From Loripinus fragilis (taxonomy: Eukaryota; Mollusca; Bivalvia; Lucinida; Lucinidae): 64,000 nucleotides of DNA. Shown in pieces: positions 14,401 to 27,600 of this stretch (position 1 is its first letter; every line of letters starts with the position of its first letter). Where the stretch lies: positions 142,794,152 to 142,858,151 of the forward strand of contig OZ026515.1 in the NCBI GenBank assembly GCA_964019695.1, read 5' to 3'. The position numbers and the translations under genes were made by a program. A model generated the notes under the pieces. It was not told the origin of the DNA. It did no database searches and saw only the letters and a list, made by a program, of their open reading frames with translations.

Positions 14401-17400
14401 TGTCCGTCCGTCCGTCAGTCCGTCTGTCCGTCAGTCCGTCCCGCTTCGTGTCCGGTGCATATCTCCTATATTCTTTGAGGTAGGAATTCCAAATTTGGTG
14501 TGTGGATGCATCTTGGGATGACAGAGTGTCGCGTACCATTTTCAGGTCACTGTGACCTTGACCTTGACCTCTGACCTAGTTTTTAGAATAATCATGTCCG
14601 GAGCATATCTCGTATATTATTTGAGGTAGGAATCTCATATTTGGTGTGTGGGTGCATCTTGGGATGACGAAGTGTTGCGTACCATAATTGGGTCACTGTG
14701 ACCTTGAACTTGACCTCTGACCTAGTTTCTAGAAATTGCATTGAATCTGGTGCATATCTCCTATATTCTATGAGATAGGAATTCCAAATTTTGTGTGTAA
14801 ATGCATCTTGGGATGGTAGAAAGTCACATACCATTTTCGGGTCACTGTGACCTTGACCTTGAACTCTGACCTAGTTATTAGAATAATCATGTCCGGAGCA
14901 TATCTCTAATAATATTTGAGCTAGGAATCTCAAATTTGTTGTGATGATGCATCTTGAGATGACGAAGTGTCGTGTACCATAATTGGGTCGGAATCCCAAA
15001 TTTGGTGTGTTAATTCCTCTTGGGATGGCGGAGTGGTGCATACCATTTTGGGTCACTTTGACCTTGACATTGACTTCTGGCCTCATTTCTTGGTTTATCA
15101 TGTCTGTTGCATATCTTCTATATTACAGCTAACTTTCCTCAAATGTGTCTTATGCTTGACCAATTCCTTTGGGGGCATTCGTCACGTGACTGTGACATTT
15201 CTTGTTCGATATGATCTAGATTGGGATTTTACACATCATTTTTTGGACATTTGTACCAGAGATATGACCCTTGATTTACTCCAGAATTTTGTTTCCGCTC
15301 AATATCTTTAGAACAAATTGACCGATTTTCACTAAATTTTATATATGCATTCATATTGATAAGATCTATCTTGGGATTGTTACACGTCATTTTTCGCACA
15401 TTTGAACCAGAGTTATGGCCCTTGATTTATGCCAAAATTTGGTATCCGCTCAATATCTTGAGAACAAATTGACTGATTTTCACCAAATTATATATATATA
15501 TATGTATTTATATTGATAAGATCTATGTTGGGATTGTTACACATGGTTTTTAGTAACATTTGTACTAGTGTTATGACCCTTGATTTATGCCAGAATTTTG
15601 TTTCCACTTAATATCTTAACTGACAGATTTTCAATAAATTTTATATATACTTAACAGCAAAAGAAACGCATATTTGGTATATTGTATAAATTGGGTGTTA
15701 AATACTGATCTAAGGATATGAAAGGTATCAATGATGTATGAAACATGTCTATAATCAAATGTATCACAAACCGATAGCTCATTGGAATAGTGCTAATAAA
15801 GGGGAATAACTCTGGGCGTAATGAAATAACTCATAATTATGGCGAACTTCGAGATGTTGTATGCCTAAAACCGCGAAATGGATTTTAATGAAAATCACTG
15901 TGCATCATAATCAGGACATACAGACTACTTTTGAACGTTAAGTTGTCCGGAATTCATCAAGGTGGCCCAATGTGGATGAGTTACATTATCAGACAATTAG
16001 CTGCAAGTGTGTATGAGACAGGCAAGTAAGTGTCCAAACAATTGTTTTCAAAGGTTCTGTTGGACAGTACCTTACTTGACATCAATCATAATGTGCCAGA
16101 TTTTCTTACATCCGAGAGATTCTGATGATTTTCAAGACAAATTGAAAAAAATGAAAAAATGAAGATTTTTGGATCTGCAGTATAATTCCTACAGCAATGA
16201 TTTTTGAAAGTTTTATGCTGTTTTCTTATTTGTTTCATTGTTTTGTCATGACATCGAGCTAAATCGGATTCAAAACAGGACTCATCCAATTTAGGGCACT
16301 GTTTTTGCGTTTTTTGCATTAATTAATAAGAAATAATAATTAACTGTGTAATGACGAATAAAATGGCCCGGGACAAACGCATGAGTCCAGCCAAACAAAT
16401 TCATATATTTCAGGGCAAAATTTGACAACGGTTTCTAGTATTAAATTGGTATTGAATAATATGCGTTTCTTTTGCTGTCAAGTATATTCATTCTTATTGA
16501 CAAGATCTAGGTTTATGACTTATTTGTAACAGAGTTATGGTCCTTGATTTATGTCAGAATTTCATTTCCGCTCAGTATCTTTAGAACAAATGGACAGAAT
16601 TTGACCAAACTTTATAAAGGCATTTATATTGACAAGATCTGTGTCAATAGGATTTTTACCTGTTATCTTTTACAAATTTGTAACAAAGTAATGGCCCTTG
16701 ATTGGCAACAGAATTTTGTTTCTGTCCAATATCTTGAGGACAAATGGATAGAATTCCACCGAATTTTGTAAATGTATATATATTTATAAGATATATGTTG
16801 GGATTGCTATCTTCCATATTTTGCTTATTTGTAACAGAGTTATAGCCCTTGATGGATGTAAGAAATTTGTTTCTGCTCAATATCTTTAGAACATAGCCTT
16901 TTTACAGCATACAAACCCCTATGCATCTTTCATGTTTATGTGCGCCATTATTATACTACCGAAATTCAACTTTTCGAATCGTTTCCCCAAAGCTTTCAAT
17001 CAACAATATGAATTTATGCAATAATAGCCGTCAAGTATTTATTAACATTTGCTTGACCCCTCAGGTGCTGTTAAAACGCCTGTCAGGCTCGGTTTACAAC
17101 ACCACCCTCGTCTCATCTCATTTATTTTATTTTATTGTTTTATTTCCTTTTTATTAATAATAAAAAAAACCTGAAGCTTCTCATCTTCTATCAAAGGGCA
17201 CAACCCAAATATCTACTCGTTAAGCAGTGTCAAATAAGTAGGTCAAATATAGCAAAAACAAAGTAAATATATGTTACCCCGCCACTATTTCGGGGCCTAA
17301 AAGTGTTATCGGCTATTTACATCTACTGCTTTATTCAAATGTACTTCAGGCTATTTTTTCATGAACGCAAACACTTTGAACCCTGATCAGACTGCTCCTA

Positions 17401-20400
17401 AAGGATCAGTCTAATCTGGGTCCATATTGTTTGCAATTTAGGCTACACATGAAAGAGCAGACAAAAATTGGCTGGTGGTAATTGTCAAAAATACGAAATA
17501 AATTCAATATGAAAAAATAACCACAACAGTTTGCCTACGTTGTACCCTTCGAGACAGACGCATACCTTTAATCTAGATGATGGACATTTGAACAGCCAGA
17601 CCGCAAACGGCAACTACACCAGCTCATGCTTTAGGTTATATCATGTTATTCAGTGGATATTTTACATGTTTGAAAGGAAGCCTATAGCATTTGCTTCCAT
17701 TATTTGACAGTTTGTCTTCTTTTAGCAGACGGTCTGTTTTATCGTTAAACCGATCACATTTTGCACCAGTTCAATTATACGAAAATACCCCAAAATAGCA
17801 GTTTTACTTCATAGTGGGTAACAACTCATAACTATTCGCAGTACACAATTTTCTTATAAATTTGCTATCTGCAGTACACATCCGCACCTATTCGCGGTAC
17901 ACAAAGGGATTTAAATATCAGCCCATAATTGGCTTAATTTATACATTCTAGCTTAAACGCTTGCAAAAACGATTGTTTTCTATAATTTCACTTGCTTTCC
18001 ATTTGAAAAATCGACAAAATCCACATACTATACTCGAATAAAGTGAAAGTAAATGTCAAAATGACGTGTGTTTTCGGTACCAGCTTTCAGATTGATGATC
18101 CATTCCCGCCTTCAAGTTCGTAAATGAACAAATACAACTACTTACGGTTCAAGCTGAATATATCCACTATTTATGTAATGCAAATGTTTTGCAAAACTTT
18201 CGCGATTTTATAATGAAATGTGCTATTTTTGAAGAGCACTGATCCTCGTGTGTTGTTTACTCTCGATTCAGTGGTACGCTATTTCCGGTTTCGATGATAG
18301 ACGGTGCGTGTAGTGTTGGCCACAATAAGCAAGTATTGAAAATGCTACTAGCCAAAAACGGACAATAAATCTTACAGGGGAGTTTAAAGCTGTCTTTATT
18401 GAACCTGCATGACCCATATGTGTGGTCCACACCGGGTGGGCGGCGATCGAAGACTTTAGTACTGTCGATGAGCGTGGATTGGGAACCTGTGGGGCAGGGG
18501 TTTCGATTGCCTTTTGTCGACCGACAAAAATTCGGCAATCGAAAACACTGTTTCTGGGCTGTTTTTTGGTCCGCGTTCGGTTGTTGAGGGCGTTTTCGAC
18601 TGCCGCCAACCCTGGTGTGTGGTCGCTTGCTGATATGTTTTAGAGATCTCTTCGACAATCAGTGTTCAGGAGCAGTATTCAGAGACTCATATAGCACGCT
18701 GATCGGGGTCATGAGTATTTTTTTTTTTTTTGTATATGTGATGCAGCGTGCGACTAGGACGGGCGATGTTGATTTTTTTTTTTTTTTCTCTCGTCAAAAT
18801 GCCTTAACTAAAACATAATTTTCTTAAATATCCAGTGAACTACATATTTTGGACGCTCAAAAAAAGAGAGATTTCAGTATGAAGCCTGTTCTTTTGAGCA
18901 GCCAATGCGTGTGTCTATCGATGTTCATATATTTTTATCTTGTGCTTAAAAACTGTGATTATCTAAACCAATGCAGACACTGATAAGCTTGCATCTATGT
19001 GTAAGCTAGCTAGTGTCTGCACACAAACAAATACTCTATTCATAATGCTACCAGATAAAAAAAGCCCTTGCATTTCGTTTCGGTAAGGGTGGAGTCATCA
19101 ATATTGTAGTTTTTTTTTTCGAGTTATGTACAACTGGTAGACTTCTGTACAAGGGAAATAATAAGAACGATATTAACCCTTTTTGTCCAGATGCATATTC
19201 TCCCTTGCATGTTTCATTTTAACAATTACGAGGAGACTTGACATTTGCGCAAGCAGTGCCGACTCTGATGAAATGTCGCATTTGACAGCCTTTCATCTGG
19301 TTCTTCACTTTTTGCAAGAGTGGCATTTTACGTGTATTCGAAAAGGAAAACAAAAAAAAAAACTTTCAACAACTAAATTGTTCCAAAAAGGTATTTCAGA
19401 TGACGATCTGGATAAGCCACGACTAGTTATATAATAGTTCCCTTGCATGTACTTCGAGATGGTATTTTGTCTTTGCAAGCGGTGCAGACCCTGATAAAAA
19501 TGCGGCTTTATGTGGCCCTTTGTTTGGATCTTCACTGTTTTCGCAGGTATCCAAAGTGTGAGGGGAAAAATCAACGACTGATATTTTTTTTTCCAAAGAG
19601 GACAATTTTCGCTCTGATATTTATATTACTGGTTACACAGAATCTAAGTAAAAAACCCTGCATGAAGTAAGAAGAAGAATATATGGGCCGCGACATGTGT
19701 TTTCCAGCAGAAGGACTTTTTGAGTGGCCTCTTTCATAAGCTTAGAAACTCCAGTTGGCCTGTGACTCAAAGAGTGTTTGAGCGGCCAGCAAGGGCTCTG
19801 GTTAGACTGAGCAGTGTGCGCAGGCTGATCTGAGCCTTTGCTGTTTCGCACATACCTCATTGTTGAAAATATAATGTTACACCTTAATAATATAGGTATG
19901 TTTTCTTCTCAGTTCATGTATTCATAAACTGGTAGGATTCCCAAACGAATCGGCTCGCGGAGATCACTGTTTCAGTACTAGCAGGGAGAAAAATATGAAA
20001 GGCATTTGAATTGGCAATACATGCTGTATTTGGATGCTCCTCGAAAAGGTTCGTTTGGATATTTCTGTCATATACTAAGCGTATATGAAGGCTTTCAACA
20101 TTAGGCCACAAAAATTGTAGATACTAACTTGATCGTATATTTGTACATATATTTTCTATGCTGCTAGCACATACACTCACGCACGCGCGCGCACACACGC
20201 ACGCACGGTCGGTGTGGACAATCTCTTGCTAGCTTATTTGCCAATAGTGGACTTGATTGCTTTTACATGGTGTTGCATTAAGGGAACAGTTTTTTATTAT
20301 GTCCAAAAACAGCAAAAGATAAGCCTGCTACATCCTCGACTCTTTTAGAATGTGTATGTTAAATAACATGTTTTGTAATTCTTCTCTCCTTTTATCTCCA

Positions 20401-23400
20401 CTATCCTGCCTTTTCTGGTACGATTCACTTTTAAACAAATGGATCTCAAGATATGTACATATAATGTAAGAGGACTGGGTAATAAAACCAAACGAGAACA
20501 TGTTTTCGCCTGGCTTAAGGATAAACAATTTTCAATATGCTTGCTACAGGAAACACATTCTGGGGAGGGAACACATAAGGATTGGGTAAAGGAATGGGGA
20601 AAAGATGCTTTTTTTAGTGGATTAAGTAACAATAGTGAAGGTGTAGGTATTTTAATAAATCCTAAATTATCTTTCAGCATAAAGCAACATAGGGAAATTA
20701 TCATTGGAAGACTACAGGCCCTGGAATTAAGCATAGAAGAACGAGATGTAATTATTTTAAACTTGTATGGCCCTAACACTGACTCTGTAAATCACTTTAA
20801 AATTTTGGAAAATTATTTAAAAGAAAATGATGACAAATCTTTTATTATAGGTGGTGATTTTAATACAATTATAGATACTGAATTAGATAAGAAAAATGGG
20901 AGAACTGATACACATAGATTATGCAGAAACAAACTTTCAAGTATTATTGATGAATTCGATTTGGTAGATATCTGGAGAAGTAAACACCCTAGTTCAAAAA
21001 AAATACACGTGGCATTCGTCAAGTAAACCAACAATATTTTGTAGACTAGACTATTTTCTTATTTCAGACAATCTCATAAATAATGTAATTTCCTGTGAAC
21101 ATGGGACTAGCTATAGATCAGATCATAGTCCTGTTATTTTAAATGTAAACTTAACACACATTAAAAGAGGCCCAGGGTATTTTAAGTTAAATAACAGTTT
21201 TATACTAGATAATGAATATCAGGAATGCATAAGGAAAAATATTACAGAAATAACTACAATTAATGAGAATGCAAACCCAAATACTCTATGGGAATTAATA
21301 AAAGGGTCAATAAGAAATGAAACAATAAGATATGGTACAAAAAAGAAAAAAGAAAACAATAACCAAGAAATAAAACTTAAACAAGATATAGAGAATATAG
21401 AAAAAAATATAAACAACACTTTGTGTAACATGAAATTAGAAGACCTAAAGCAAGAACTAGATATAAAGAAAACAGAATTAAATGAATTAATTGATCATAA
21501 AATGGAAGGGCATATTTTAAGGGCTAAGGCTCAAATAATAGAGGAAGGAGAAAAGAACAGCAAATACTTTGCAAATCTTGAAAAGAAGAAAGCAGAAAAT
21601 AAGGTAGTCAAAAGACTAAATGTAAACAACCATATAATAACAGAACAAAAAGAAATACTTAAAGAAGAGATGAAATTTTATCAAAAACTATATTCAGAGC
21701 ATAACCAAACAAACTCAACAATTGATTTTTTCGACAATAATATAAATAAATTAAACAACATTGAACAAAATACATGTGATGGTCTCTTATCAGAGGAAGA
21801 ATGTAAAATCGCTTTAAAAGAAATGAAAAATAACAAGAGCCCTGGCTCAGATGGAATCACAACAGAGTTCTATAAAATATTTTGGAATGATATTAAGAGG
21901 TTTTATATTGACTCTATAAATCACTCTTATCAATGTGGTGCATTAACAGAGTTACAAAATCAAAGCATAATATCACTTATTCCTAAATCAGATAAAGATA
22001 CTACCTTTCTAGAAAATTGGCGGCCCATAAGTCTTTTAAACGTCGACTATAAAATTGCAACAAAGACAATAGCAAATAGGTTAAAAAAGGTACTACCAAA
22101 ACTAATACATGATTCCCAAACAGGTTTTCTAAAGGGAAGAAATATCAATGAAAATATACGAACCATTTTTGAAGTTATTGACTATGTCGAAGAAAAGGAA
22201 ATGCCGGGTTTAATCTTTTTTTCTGATTTTGAAAAAGCTTTTGATAGTATAAATCATGATTTTTTACTTAAAAGTTTGAAACATTTTAACTTCAGCGACA
22301 ATTTTATAAAGTGGATAAAACTGTTCTATTCTAACGCAAAAAGCTGCATTACAAATAACGGCTTTTTATCACCTTTCTTTTCAATACAGAGAGGTGTGCG
22401 TCAAGGCTGTCCTCTTTCACCATACCTGTTTATTCTATGCATTGAGCTATTGATGAACCAAATAAGAAATAATGAAAATATTAGTGGGGTAACTATATAT
22501 GGCTTTGAGCTTAAGAATGCATGCTATGCAGATGATGCATCTTTTATTTTAGACGGATCTAAGAAATCATTTGAGTCTCTGGTGACAATTTTAGAAAACT
22601 TTAGCAATATATCTGGTTTAAAATTGAATACGAAAAAATGTCAGGTTTTGAGAATAGGAGCTAGCAAAATTACGGATACTGTTTATATGAAGAATAGAAA
22701 ATTTCAATGGAGTTCAATTGAAGCCAAAGCCCTTGGTATGATTTTCACAAACATTAAAACAGATATAATGAAATTAAATTTAGAGAAAAAAATTAGGCAG
22801 TTTGAAATTTGTCTCAAACAGTGGCAACATAGAAAACTTACATTGATGGGAAAGGTAACTGTCGTCAAAAATTTTGCACTTCCAAAACTAATTTTTGCAC
22901 TTTCATCTCTGCCAAACCCACCAAAGTCCACAATAGATCGAATAGAAAAGATTATGTATTCCTTTATATGGGATGGTAAACCAGATAAAATAAAAAGAAG
23001 CACTTTGATACAAAATTATGAAAAAGGGGGAATTAAAATGATTAATATTGAAAAATTTATAATGTCTTTTAAGGTCACTTGGATAAAGAAAATATTAGAT
23101 AGTTATTACAATGGGGTTTTGAAAAAAATTTATCTTAAGAGATTAGAAAGACATGGATCGGATTTATTTTTTGAATGCAATTTTGATGAAAAAGATATTC
23201 ACACCTGCTTCAAAGACAATCAATTTCTGATGGATATTTTGATAGCATGGAGAAAATTAAATAAAAAAGATGCAATATTGTGCTTTGGACAGGAGGTCAT
23301 TTGGAATAATACACACATAAGAGCTAATAATAAAACACTTATGTACAAAACATGGTACGATCTTGGCATTAAAAAAATAAAAGATATATATGACTATAAT

Positions 23401-24230
23401 GAGAAGGCATTTTGCTCTTTTGGCAAACTACGTGACATGTACAATATACCATCCCAAGATTTTTTAAAATATCTCAGTTTAATACAATGTATTCCAAGCA
23501 ATTGGAAAACAAATCTCAAACATGAAAAACGAGACTATCCAGATGGAGAGAGTATCTTACAAAATCTATTAAAAGTAAAGCAAACCAATAAATATGTTTA
23601 TAATACGTTACTTAAAAAAGAAGAAGTAGAGATTAGCAAGGCTGAACAAAAATGGAATAATCATTTTCCAGACGAACATATTAATTGGAAGAAAATATAC
23701 TCAATTAATATCTCTACATCTAATGATATGAAACTACGAGATTTCCAGTACAGATATTTAAACCGTATAGTACCTACAAATAAATTTTTAACCAAGTGTC
23801 ACATAGTAAGCTCTTCTTTATGCGACTTTTGCAACATGGAGATTGAAACGATGCATCATCTGTTTTGGGAGTGTATGCATGTGCAATTCTTTTGGACAAA
23901 ATTTAGAGATTTTTTTGAAGCAAGTGGCTTCGATGTATCAATTTCCGAAATAAATGTAACGTTTGGAATACAAAATACTGCAGAGATAAAGGCAAATCTC
24001 AAAAACTTTCTAATCTTCACAGCTAAATATTTCATATTTGTATGTAAATATAGGAAAAAACTGCCAATTTGGGATATATTTCAGTTATATTTGAAGAAAC
24101 GGGTCCAAATTGAAAGAGAAATAGCTCTATGGAAAGGTCGATTGCATAAGTATGAACAGGTTTGGAGTAACTTACTTGATGTTCTTTAATAGCGAATATA
24201 CAGAAAGGCAGATCTCTCTCTCTCTCTCTT

Positions 24231-24268
<38 letters not shown>

Positions 24269-24627
24269 TACCCAATATCTCTTAAAACCTCTTTAAACAC
24301 TTTCTCTACAACCATCATATAACCATTTCAAATCTTTTCTTTCTCTTGCTATATTTTTGAGCCTGCACATCCATGGGATACTGGTACTTAGGTATTTTCG
24401 TACGACATTCATAGGAAGTGAAAATTGAGAAAAAGCTATGAACAAACTTTGAAACTCTGGTGTCTAGTTACGTCGAATTTGGTTACTTTAGTGAGACGGT
24501 GGTTGCAGGAATCAACGGCGGGTGTGCTAGCTCATGAATATAACAATATACATATGTATAGTATTGTCAGTGTGTCAATGAAATATAAGTACCGTAACAA
24601 ATAGTTCCCGCAAGATAAAGGTCAGTA

Positions 24628-24675
<48 letters not shown>

Positions 24676-27600
24676 TGCTGTTGTCTTTTTTTTTTGCCCC
24701 ACATGGCGGTTGAACCTTGTTTAAAAGTCAGCCATCTTGTGAGGCAAGAAAAAGAAGAAAAACTATTTGTGTGATATCATGCGGGGACTGTTAATAGTTT
24801 GTCAGTGATAATGTAAACTGTTGTTTTCCTCATATGGAAAAAGTTGCTTCAGCAGGAAGTGGGACATATAATAAAGTAAAATAGCCAAATCTTACGACTT
24901 TCATAATGGCAACATATATTAAGTAGCTGAAATATCATGCAAGCTTAGGAAACGTTTTTGTGACCCACTTTTCCACTGAAAATGCTTCATAATGCAAATA
25001 CTATAATATGTTGACAAGTCATGCAGTGAATGTTATTGCTCTGTAACAAACGTGTAAATTGTGAATTGTATAATGTATTTTATATGACATATTGACAATA
25101 AAATATAAATAACAAAAAAAAAAGATGATTGCTCTGGGGGGTTTTGAGTTGGGTTCTTGTTTTGTGGTGTGGTTCTGGGTGCCCTCTCTAGTTCAGCTAG
25201 ACTGGCTCCAGTCCTTAAAACAATTTTTCATCAATTTGTCACATCATATCCTTGTAGCCAGTCTTACTCTGATGGCTCTAGGGCCATCAGAGTAAGACTG
25301 GCTACAAGTATATGATATGACACATTGATGAAAAATTGTTTTAAGGACTGGAGCCAGTCTATAGTTCAGCAAACATCTTCAGCAAATGATCAAGGTCACA
25401 TTGAAAGTGTTTTGATCACTAACACGTGTATTCTGTCGGTTCTGGTGATTTTTCCCGTTCAGTTCTGCTTAAATACGTGTTTAATCTACGAACGCTTCCG
25501 GCAATGTACGAGGAAACAAACAATTTGTCAGGAACGCATCCCTTATTTGAAGCCATTTCCATACTAGGCATTTGACTATCGTAATGTAATGCTTCAGATT
25601 TTCAATAAAATGACACAACACATTAATCATTAGTGTCGAAAATATGCATTTGCAGTCACCGCATCGGCCCTTTTATACATGTATAAGTAGTGTCAAACAT
25701 CTCTCAGTGCATGACCGGAATAGCTTGCCGTTACTTCAAAATTGCTGCAATTGAAATGCTTCTGATATCTGTGCCGTGACATAGGTTGTTACCACTGACA
25801 CAGGTCGTCTTTAAGAGAACTTTTGAGTTCCAGCAACTACTCAACCTTGGACATCTGCTTTTTTAACATGAAGCATGATGTACAGAGCGTTCGAATTTAT
25901 GGTTTCAATGAGATTTAACATGCTTAAGCCAGAACAGCCGACTATATTATGATCATTGTTATACAGATGATTTTTTACATAATATACATATATTCATATG
26001 ATATTTGCGATATTTGATTATCAAAATGAGATGTTCGAGATACCAGTTTCTGGGCACTTCTTCTACTCGAGCGTCATCACTTGAAGACAACCACTTATAC
26101 ATGTCGCTAACAATTGTTATTGTGAGGTTGGCGCCGTTAAACCGGTTTAAGCCCTCCAGTGAAATATTTTACTGACCGTTCCAAGGCGGTACTTCTTTTG
26201 TGGATCTTTTATATTTTTGTTCTGTCTTGTGTTTGCTATGTTTTGTGCGCGTCTGTTTATATGTGCTTTGTGGTCACCTGCTGGGAAAGGGCTGACCTCT
26301 TGGCTCTCGTTTGTGGTGTCTTCTGTGAGTTTTTCACTTTCCCATCGGTATCCTGGGTCAGGTGTGGTACTTGATTGTATCGATTCCTGATCTTTGCAAC
26401 CTTATTACTTGATCATTTGCTGAGATCCAACGTGTATCGCTTTTTTGTAGAGTCAGTTTGATTTGAGCTTTGTCCTCCTATCCGTTAATCTCTTCACACA
26501 ACAATGTCAAAGACCTCCCTGGCACAACCTTTGGATACCGTCGACAGTCTGAGCGTCTGTATAATGACTCACCAGGCTTCCGTTTCATTGACAATCGTAT
26601 AAATATGAAATTCTTTGACGTACACGTGTATGTAGTTTAGCAAATCATACACAACTATAATATTTAGTCTGCGCAAGCAATGTGGGACTACATGTAATTT
26701 GTTTTCCTAAGAATTGATTTACGAAACGTATTTTTGTATTAACCCTTAAAGCACCAATCACAACAAAATTGTCTGCTTTTTTCGTCTGCTGAAATGTTTT
26801 AGAAGCCTCTTCGACAAACAATGTAGACCCAGATAAGACTGCTCGAATAGGAGCAGTCTTATCTGGTTCCACACTGTGTGCCTCTATACTTACATTAGAT
26901 ATTAATGTTAACAAACATATGCAGCAGACGACTCAAGCAGGCGATATATTTGCCAGCCGTTTGAAGGTTAAATTTCTGAAAGGATTTATTATCAGTCAAG
27001 GCGCACCGGCGATCTTCATTGTGTGTTTGTCTTGATGGTTTGCCTGTGTCATTGTGTCTATTTCTCTGGATGCCAGGAGCTGGACTGTGGTATGCGACTG
27101 AGGCATTTCCTTCTAACATCACATTTTTGTGTATCGAAGAACTGAGTGTAATATTACTTTTTATAAGATAATGAGCCGAAAACGCTTGTTAGATTTTAGT
27201 CTGCTGTATTTTATAACCTATATTCATAATTTATCAGCAATAACAAATAATTCGGCCTTTTTAAACAGATTTAAGGACATATGCTACTTGATACTTCCCG
27301 CATTGTACTGTGTTCAATACTTTGCATACGGTTTGTTTTATTAAAGACATATGCGGCTTTTTCCAATGCACACCTTTCCCGCGTCTGGAAACGGGTAAAG
27401 TTGTCTGGGCTCTGTCTTTCGACCATTAATGGTTTCGGATCAACACAGCTTTCCGGTATTCTTATGTCATATCGGTGTTCCGACATTTTCCTGACAAAAT
27501 AAGGTAATTAAAGTGTGTCCGAAATATTTATTGACATCTTGTCAGAACTGATCGTCTCAGCATTAAAGACAGATAAACGTAGCTCAGTCGAAATCAAACG

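Larger units (their letters stand above)
9495..18307. repeat. Widely spaced inverted repeat pair, possible 8.8-kb element
   Basis: 9495-9540 and 18262-18307 match in inverted orientation, sharing 'accgtctatcatcgaaa' and 'cggaaatagcgtaccactga'. About 400 bp inside each end, a second pair (9893-9985 and 17815-17905) matches in inverted orientation through 'tgtactgcgaatag / tgtaccgcgaatag' words. Equal spacing on both sides suggests long, decayed terminal inverted repeats of one large element, or two inverted copies of a shorter one. The interior encodes nothing recognisable and is filled with other repeats. Confidence 0.5.
6880..25121 (+). mobile_element. L1/Tx1-like LINE, complete ends, with ~12 kb of later insertions
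   Basis: Order: 18-bp target duplication, 5' UTR of about 350 bp (6880-7227), ORF1 (7228-8187), then about 12.2 kb of unrelated repeats, ORF2 (20439-24189), 3' UTR with (CT)n and T42 tracts, AATAAA at about 25097, an A run, and the second target copy. A poly(A) tail, two ORFs with an L1-type ORF1, an APE endonuclease and a zf-RVT-type C-terminus point to the L1/Tx1 group. The element lies in the same orientation as the host gene. Exact edges of the secondary insertions between the ORFs could not be fixed. Confidence 0.7.

Noticed and set aside
12894..14834. Several similar minus-strand frames of about 80 codons
   Set aside because: They follow the tandem units of the 12677-15178 element and repeat with them.
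20439..21026. Separate 195-codon endonuclease gene
   Set aside because: It is the N-terminal domain of LINE ORF2; the reading continues in the next frame after the A8 run.
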